Below are positions 7,098 through 9,903 of a stretch of 9,903 nt of DNA, piece after piece. How positions within the stretch are numbered: position 1 is the stretch's first letter; every line of letters starts with the position of its first letter. The stretch is taken from assembly GCA_002293105.1 (NCBI GenBank), contig DBCP01000035.1:478-10380 (forward strand), written 5' to 3'. Under the pieces are notes generated by a model that was not told the origin of the DNA, did not search any database, and worked only from the letters and a program-made list of their open reading frames with translations. The translations under genes were made by a program, and so were the position numbers. Origin of the DNA: Bacteroidetes bacterium UBA955. GTDB lineage: Bacteria > Bacteroidota > Bacteroidia > NS11-12g > UBA955.

Positions 7098-7127
7098 CAA
7101 AGTAATCAATTTACATCAACCACAAAA
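7098..7127 (-). promoter_or_regulatory. Candidate Bacteroidota-type promoter for dnaE
   Basis: On the minus strand, TTTTG (7127-7123) is followed after 17 nt by TTACTTTG (7105-7098). The second element matches the Bacteroidota -7 consensus TAnnTTTG at five of six fixed positions, and the first matches the -33 TTTG. Predicted transcription starts about 40-45 nt before the dnaE ATG. Confidence 0.45.
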
Positions 7128-7157
7128 GAAAAAGGCGCAGATTTCTGCGCCTTTTTT
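7122..7157 (-). terminator. Rho-independent terminator of the T9SS protein gene
   Basis: The stem GGCGCAG / CTGCGCC (7134-7140 with 7145-7151) has a 4-nt loop and is flanked by A and T runs, so the stem can extend to 12 bp (7129-7140 with 7145-7156). Read leftward it is followed by TTTTTCTTTTG, a good U-tract. It starts about 30 nt after the stop codon of the upstream gene and should isolate it from dnaE. The A run on the other side means it could also act rightward, but no gene reads into it from there. Confidence 0.88.
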
Positions 7158-7186
7158 AGGTTCTATTTCGCAACGCGTTGATCGAC

Positions 7187-8785
7187 TTATTGTTTCACGA
7201 ATTTCAATGCACCGCCTTTGCCATCGCACAGCAAATAAACGCCGGCACTCAAATCTGCCACTGAGATGCGGGTGTTTTCACTGGCCGAAACATCCAAGCG
7301 CTTCAGTACTTTGCCCTGTAAATCGCAAATCTGCAGCATTTGTTTTCCGCCCTGCACAAATCGCACATCCAAGAAGTCTACACAAGGGTTTGGCGCAATG
7401 CTACCCAATGCCGTAGCACGGTCTGTCACACCCAAAATGCCAAAAGCCACCATGTTTGAATTGATGCTCAACTTACTGCCACCTGTGTCACAAGCGGTCT
7501 GTCCTTTGATGCCAATGTAGTAACGATTCTTGCCACTGGGAGGGTTTAAGTCGCTGAACGATTTTACGGTAGCAGCCACCGATGCAATGGCGGTAAACTT
7601 GCCAGAATTGTTGCTTCGATAAATGATATAGGTATTCAATGGATAAATCCCCACATAGTCAGACCAATTCAAGTTGTTTTCGCCGTTTACACCCAAATTG
7701 GCTGTTAAATGCAGCGTAGTGTGGGCGTAGTAGCGCGACATCGCCTCACTGTTGTTACAAGAGTCAATCGCTTCGATATAATACGTGAAAGGACGTTGTT
7801 TTGGGTTTACTTGGGTATCCAGGAAGGTACCAGCATTGGTGAGATCGGCGTCGCCAATGAGGTCGAATTCACCGGCAAAATTTGATTCGCGGTAAATGTT
7901 GTAGTAGGCTGTACGCTGATTGGGTGTGACTTTCCAAATGAGTTTATTTCTTCCTGTAGCGCTATCCACTGTTACCATGCACAAGGGCTCTACACTGGGT
8001 GCAAGCACTTTTACTTGGATGCTGTTTGATTTGATGCCACAACTTGTTGCAGAATCCAATGCGAAGACATTGATCGTGCCCGGGGCCACAATTTTCACAA
8101 TGCGCGATGTGTTGTAGTAGGGATTCCAGTACATGCCATTGTAACCGTATTGGGTTGTGAGTTCCAGTTCAACTGTATCGCCCAAACAAATGATGGTATC
8201 AGAATTGGCTTTGATGGTCAACGATTTTACTTTATTGACGATTACCTCCAGGAATTCGGAGGTGTCAGAACAGCCATTTATGGAAGTTGAAATGGCTCTG
8301 TATTTTCCGCCTTTGGTAACAAGGATTGTATTGGTTGAATCACCAGTGTTCCATTTTACGGGAGCGGTAGAGTAGGCGTAAAGGGTTACTGAGCTTCCTT
8401 CGCACAATTTTGTGGGATTGGTTCCAGCGAAGCTGTAAATATTAACATAGGCGTCATTTACTGTAACAGCCACGCTGGCGGTTGTGTCAACACAATTAAA
8501 AGCACTGTCGTATGCATAGGCTTGAAAAACGCCGTTGCTGCTTACTACACGCGAACTGCCGGAGTATCCATCCGTCCAATAAACCTGGGGATTGCCCGTA
8601 GAACTTACACTCAATTGAATCGTATCGCTACAAGTGTTAATCTTGCTTTTGGTGGTCGTTAATTCCAATTTGTACTGATTGTTGTAGCAAGGGAAGCCGA
8701 GTCCTAATCCCATTTGTGCATTGGCTGTTGGCGTAACCAAAAAGAATAGGGCGAGGGCTGAAATGGCAGAGAGTATGTATCGCAT
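7187..8785 (-). CDS. Secreted multidomain protein with Ig/PKD-like and FnIII-like domains and T9SS sorting domain
   Basis: A 532-residue extracellular or surface protein. A Sec signal peptide spans 1-23 (hydrophobic core SALALFFLV, likely cleavage ANA/Q). Three tandem Ig/PKD-like repeats follow, each with a Cys pair and central Trp: C52-W70-C98, C128-W145-C172 and C200-W220-C249. I infer one disulfide per domain. Two FnIII-like domains follow at about 268-355 (YYNIYRES, FTYYIEAIDSC) and 358-445 (TYIIYRSN, RYYIGIKG). The last ~75 residues (APNPCVDFLDVRF, QICDLQGKVLKRLDV, ISVADLSAGVYLL, FVKQ end) form a type A T9SS sorting domain, which directs export across the outer membrane. No enzyme domain is present, so a structural or adhesive role is likely but unproven. 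The gene is monocistronic with a terminator downstream and diverges from the DUF5723 gene. Confidence 0.9.
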   Translation of the reverse strand: MRYILSAISALALFFLVTPTANAQMGLGLGFPCYNNQYKLELTTTKSKINTCSDTIQLSVSSTGNPQVYWTDGYSGSSRVVSSNGVFQAYAYDSAFNCVDTTASVAVTVNDAYVNIYSFAGTNPTKLCEGSSVTLYAYSTAPVKWNTGDSTNTILVTKGGKYRAISTSINGCSDTSEFLEVIVNKVKSLTIKANSDTIICLGDTVELELTTQYGYNGMYWNPYYNTSRIVKIVAPGTINVFALDSATSCGIKSNSIQVKVLAPSVEPLCMVTVDSATGRNKLIWKVTPNQRTAYYNIYRESNFAGEFDLIGDADLTNAGTFLDTQVNPKQRPFTYYIEAIDSCNNSEAMSRYYAHTTLHLTANLGVNGENNLNWSDYVGIYPLNTYIIYRSNNSGKFTAIASVAATVKSFSDLNPPSGKNRYYIGIKGQTACDTGGSKLSINSNMVAFGILGVTDRATALGSIAPNPCVDFLDVRFVQGGKQMLQICDLQGKVLKRLDVSASENTRISVADLSAGVYLLCDGKGGALKFVKQ

Positions 8786-8899
8786 AAAATAACTTTAATG
8801 GAAAACACCTCAAACGTGAGATGGTTTTTGGTTTCGTCGATTTATGGAGCAATTCCCTCCCTCCACAACATATGCCTATCTTTGAGCGTTAAACAAAAG
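8786..8899. promoter_or_regulatory. Divergent intergenic region between the T9SS and DUF5723 genes
   Basis: These 114 bp separate two surface-protein genes transcribed away from each other and should contain both promoters. The rightward -7 element is listed separately. For the leftward gene the best candidate is CACGTTTG on the minus strand, one fixed base off TAnnTTTG and with no matching -33 element, so I do not call it. Confidence 0.5.
8877..8884 (+). promoter_or_regulatory. Candidate -7 promoter element for the DUF5723 gene
   Basis: TATCTTTG matches the Bacteroidota -7 consensus TAnnTTTG exactly and ends 15 nt before the ATG, implying a very short leader. No clear TTTG lies at the expected -33 spacing, so this is only half of the usual signal. 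Confidence 0.4.
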
Positions 8900-9903
8900 A
8901 TGCTTAGGGCAAAGCGATATCATATCTTTCTCGTGCTTAGCTTGGCTTTTGCCGCTACACGGGTTCATGCCCAGCATTTTGCACCCATTGCCGTGGGTAA
9001 ATACAGCGGTGTACATGCAGCCAAAGTGAATCCCGCGTTAACCGCCAACTCTCCCTATAAATGGCATGTCAACATCGTGGGTGCTTGGGCCAATGTGAAC
9101 AACAACTACATCAATTTGCAATTGCCTTATTCAGCGTATCACGCCATTTTTGGTACGATGCCCGAGCAATATAAGACGGTGAACGGCAATCCCCGCTTCG
9201 ATTCTGCATTCCTTTACGAAGACCTCAATCGAAAACGCAAATTCGCGGGCGTAGGTGCCATGGCCTATTTGCCCTCGGTGCTAATTCAATACAAAAAATT
9301 ACACCTTGGTTGGCTAAATGATGCCGTGGTTTTGGGTCGCGCGACCGGCGTGAATGAACCGCTGGCGTATGCTTTGCGACGTGAACTTTCTTACAATAAG
9401 CGCGCATTCAACTATTTCATCTTGGATAAAAACAACAATTACAACCTCGATCGCGGTGCGGCCAATGTCAATGCCTATGTTTCATCAGGGATCAATATTT
9501 CTTACAGCCAAGACTTACCATGGAAGCAAAAAATGATGTTTGGAGCCACGGTGAAAAAGATATGGGGATTGGGTGGTGCTTATTTTAAGTGGGATGACAT
9601 GCAAATTAACAAGGTGAGGCAGAATGTGTTGCAGTTCGATCAAACCAACATTCACTACGCGTTGTACCAAGGTCGCGGCAGAGGCTCAGCCATCGATTTG
9701 GGCTGGGGGATGATTTACCACAAACCCGATTACAAGCAAAACGGCGATTACCTCAAAAAACACAAACAATACAAATACAAGTTTGGCTTGAGTTTGCTCG
9801 ATTTGGGTTCTGTCCGATACGATGATGTCAAAGCCACCGATATCGTAAATGCCACATCAACCATCTGGGATGCCACTGGTTTTCGGGATCAATTCATCGG
9901 TGT
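8900..9903 (+). CDS. DUF5723-type outer-membrane beta-barrel protein (partial, C-terminus beyond window)
   Basis: 334 complete codons are visible; the frame runs off the right edge. A signal peptide covers about residues 1-24 (FLVLSLAFAA, likely cleavage VHA/Q). The mature N-terminus, with KYSGVHAAKVNPALTANSPYKW and the NPA motif at 44-46, follows the pattern I know from DUF5723 proteins, where a conserved NPA-containing segment precedes a predicted outer-membrane barrel. The rest alternates short aromatic-rich strands (YINLQLPYSAY, VNAYVSSGINISYS, GSAIDLGWGMIYH, YKFGLSLLDLG) with polar loops, as expected for a barrel. The ATG at 8900 is the only start that gives a proper signal peptide. It diverges from the T9SS-substrate gene. 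Function is unknown; family assignment is from memory of sequence pattern and moderately sure. Confidence 0.82.
   Translation, partial: MLRAKRYHIFLVLSLAFAATRVHAQHFAPIAVGKYSGVHAAKVNPALTANSPYKWHVNIVGAWANVNNNYINLQLPYSAYHAIFGTMPEQYKTVNGNPRFDSAFLYEDLNRKRKFAGVGAMAYLPSVLIQYKKLHLGWLNDAVVLGRATGVNEPLAYALRRELSYNKRAFNYFILDKNNNYNLDRGAANVNAYVSSGINISYSQDLPWKQKMMFGATVKKIWGLGGAYFKWDDMQINKVRQNVLQFDQTNIHYALYQGRGRGSAIDLGWGMIYHKPDYKQNGDYLKKHKQYKYKFGLSLLDLGSVRYDDVKATDIVNATSTIWDATGFRDQFIG

Noticed and set aside
1..9903. CRISPR array, tRNA, rRNA, IS element or defence system
   Set aside because: I saw no regularly spaced repeats, RNA gene signatures, transposase or integrase motifs, or toxin/restriction domains on either strand.

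Overview
The window comes from a member of the phylum Bacteroidota. This rests on a C-terminal type IX secretion (T9SS) sorting domain, a DUF5723-type outer-membrane barrel protein, a DUF6913-type protein directly before dapA, AT-rich leaders without clear Shine-Dalgarno sequences, and promoter elements resembling the Bacteroidota -33 TTG / -7 TAnnTTTG pattern. I cannot resolve class or genus.

Layout: (1) 1-3177, minus strand, is a compact gene cluster ligA > DUF6913 protein > dapA (dapA runs off the left edge). The genes are 11 nt apart or overlap by 4 nt, so they probably share a transcript. (2) 3178-3323 is a short divergent intergenic region. (3) 3324-3836, plus strand, is a SlyD-type FKBP prolyl isomerase with a His-rich metal-binding tail. 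(4) 3845-7048, minus strand, converges on slyD with an 8-nt gap. It encodes a 1067-residue DnaE-type polymerase resembling the short or error-prone class, with all three catalytic aspartates, a degenerate PHP domain and an apparent extra linker in the polymerase region. (5) 7049-7186 holds the dnaE promoter candidate and the terminator of the next gene. (6) 7187-8785, minus strand, is a secreted multidomain protein with three Cys-paired Ig/PKD-like repeats, two FnIII-like domains and a T9SS sorting domain. (7) 8786-8899 is a divergent promoter region. (8) 8900 to the right edge, plus strand, is a DUF5723-type outer-membrane protein, cut off at the window end.

Most of the window is ordinary chromosomal housekeeping DNA: NAD-dependent DNA ligase, lysine/peptidoglycan precursor synthesis, a folding helper and a polymerase, followed by cell-surface genes. 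I see no CRISPR array, toxin-antitoxin pair, phage genes, IS element, tRNA or rRNA, and no evidence for a new multigene system.

The least expected signal is inside dnaE. Three inverted repeats, one with perfect 16-bp arms, lie within about 115 bp of open coding sequence, apparently without adding residues to the protein. A second curiosity is an exact 17-nt sequence shared in frame by ligA and dnaE.
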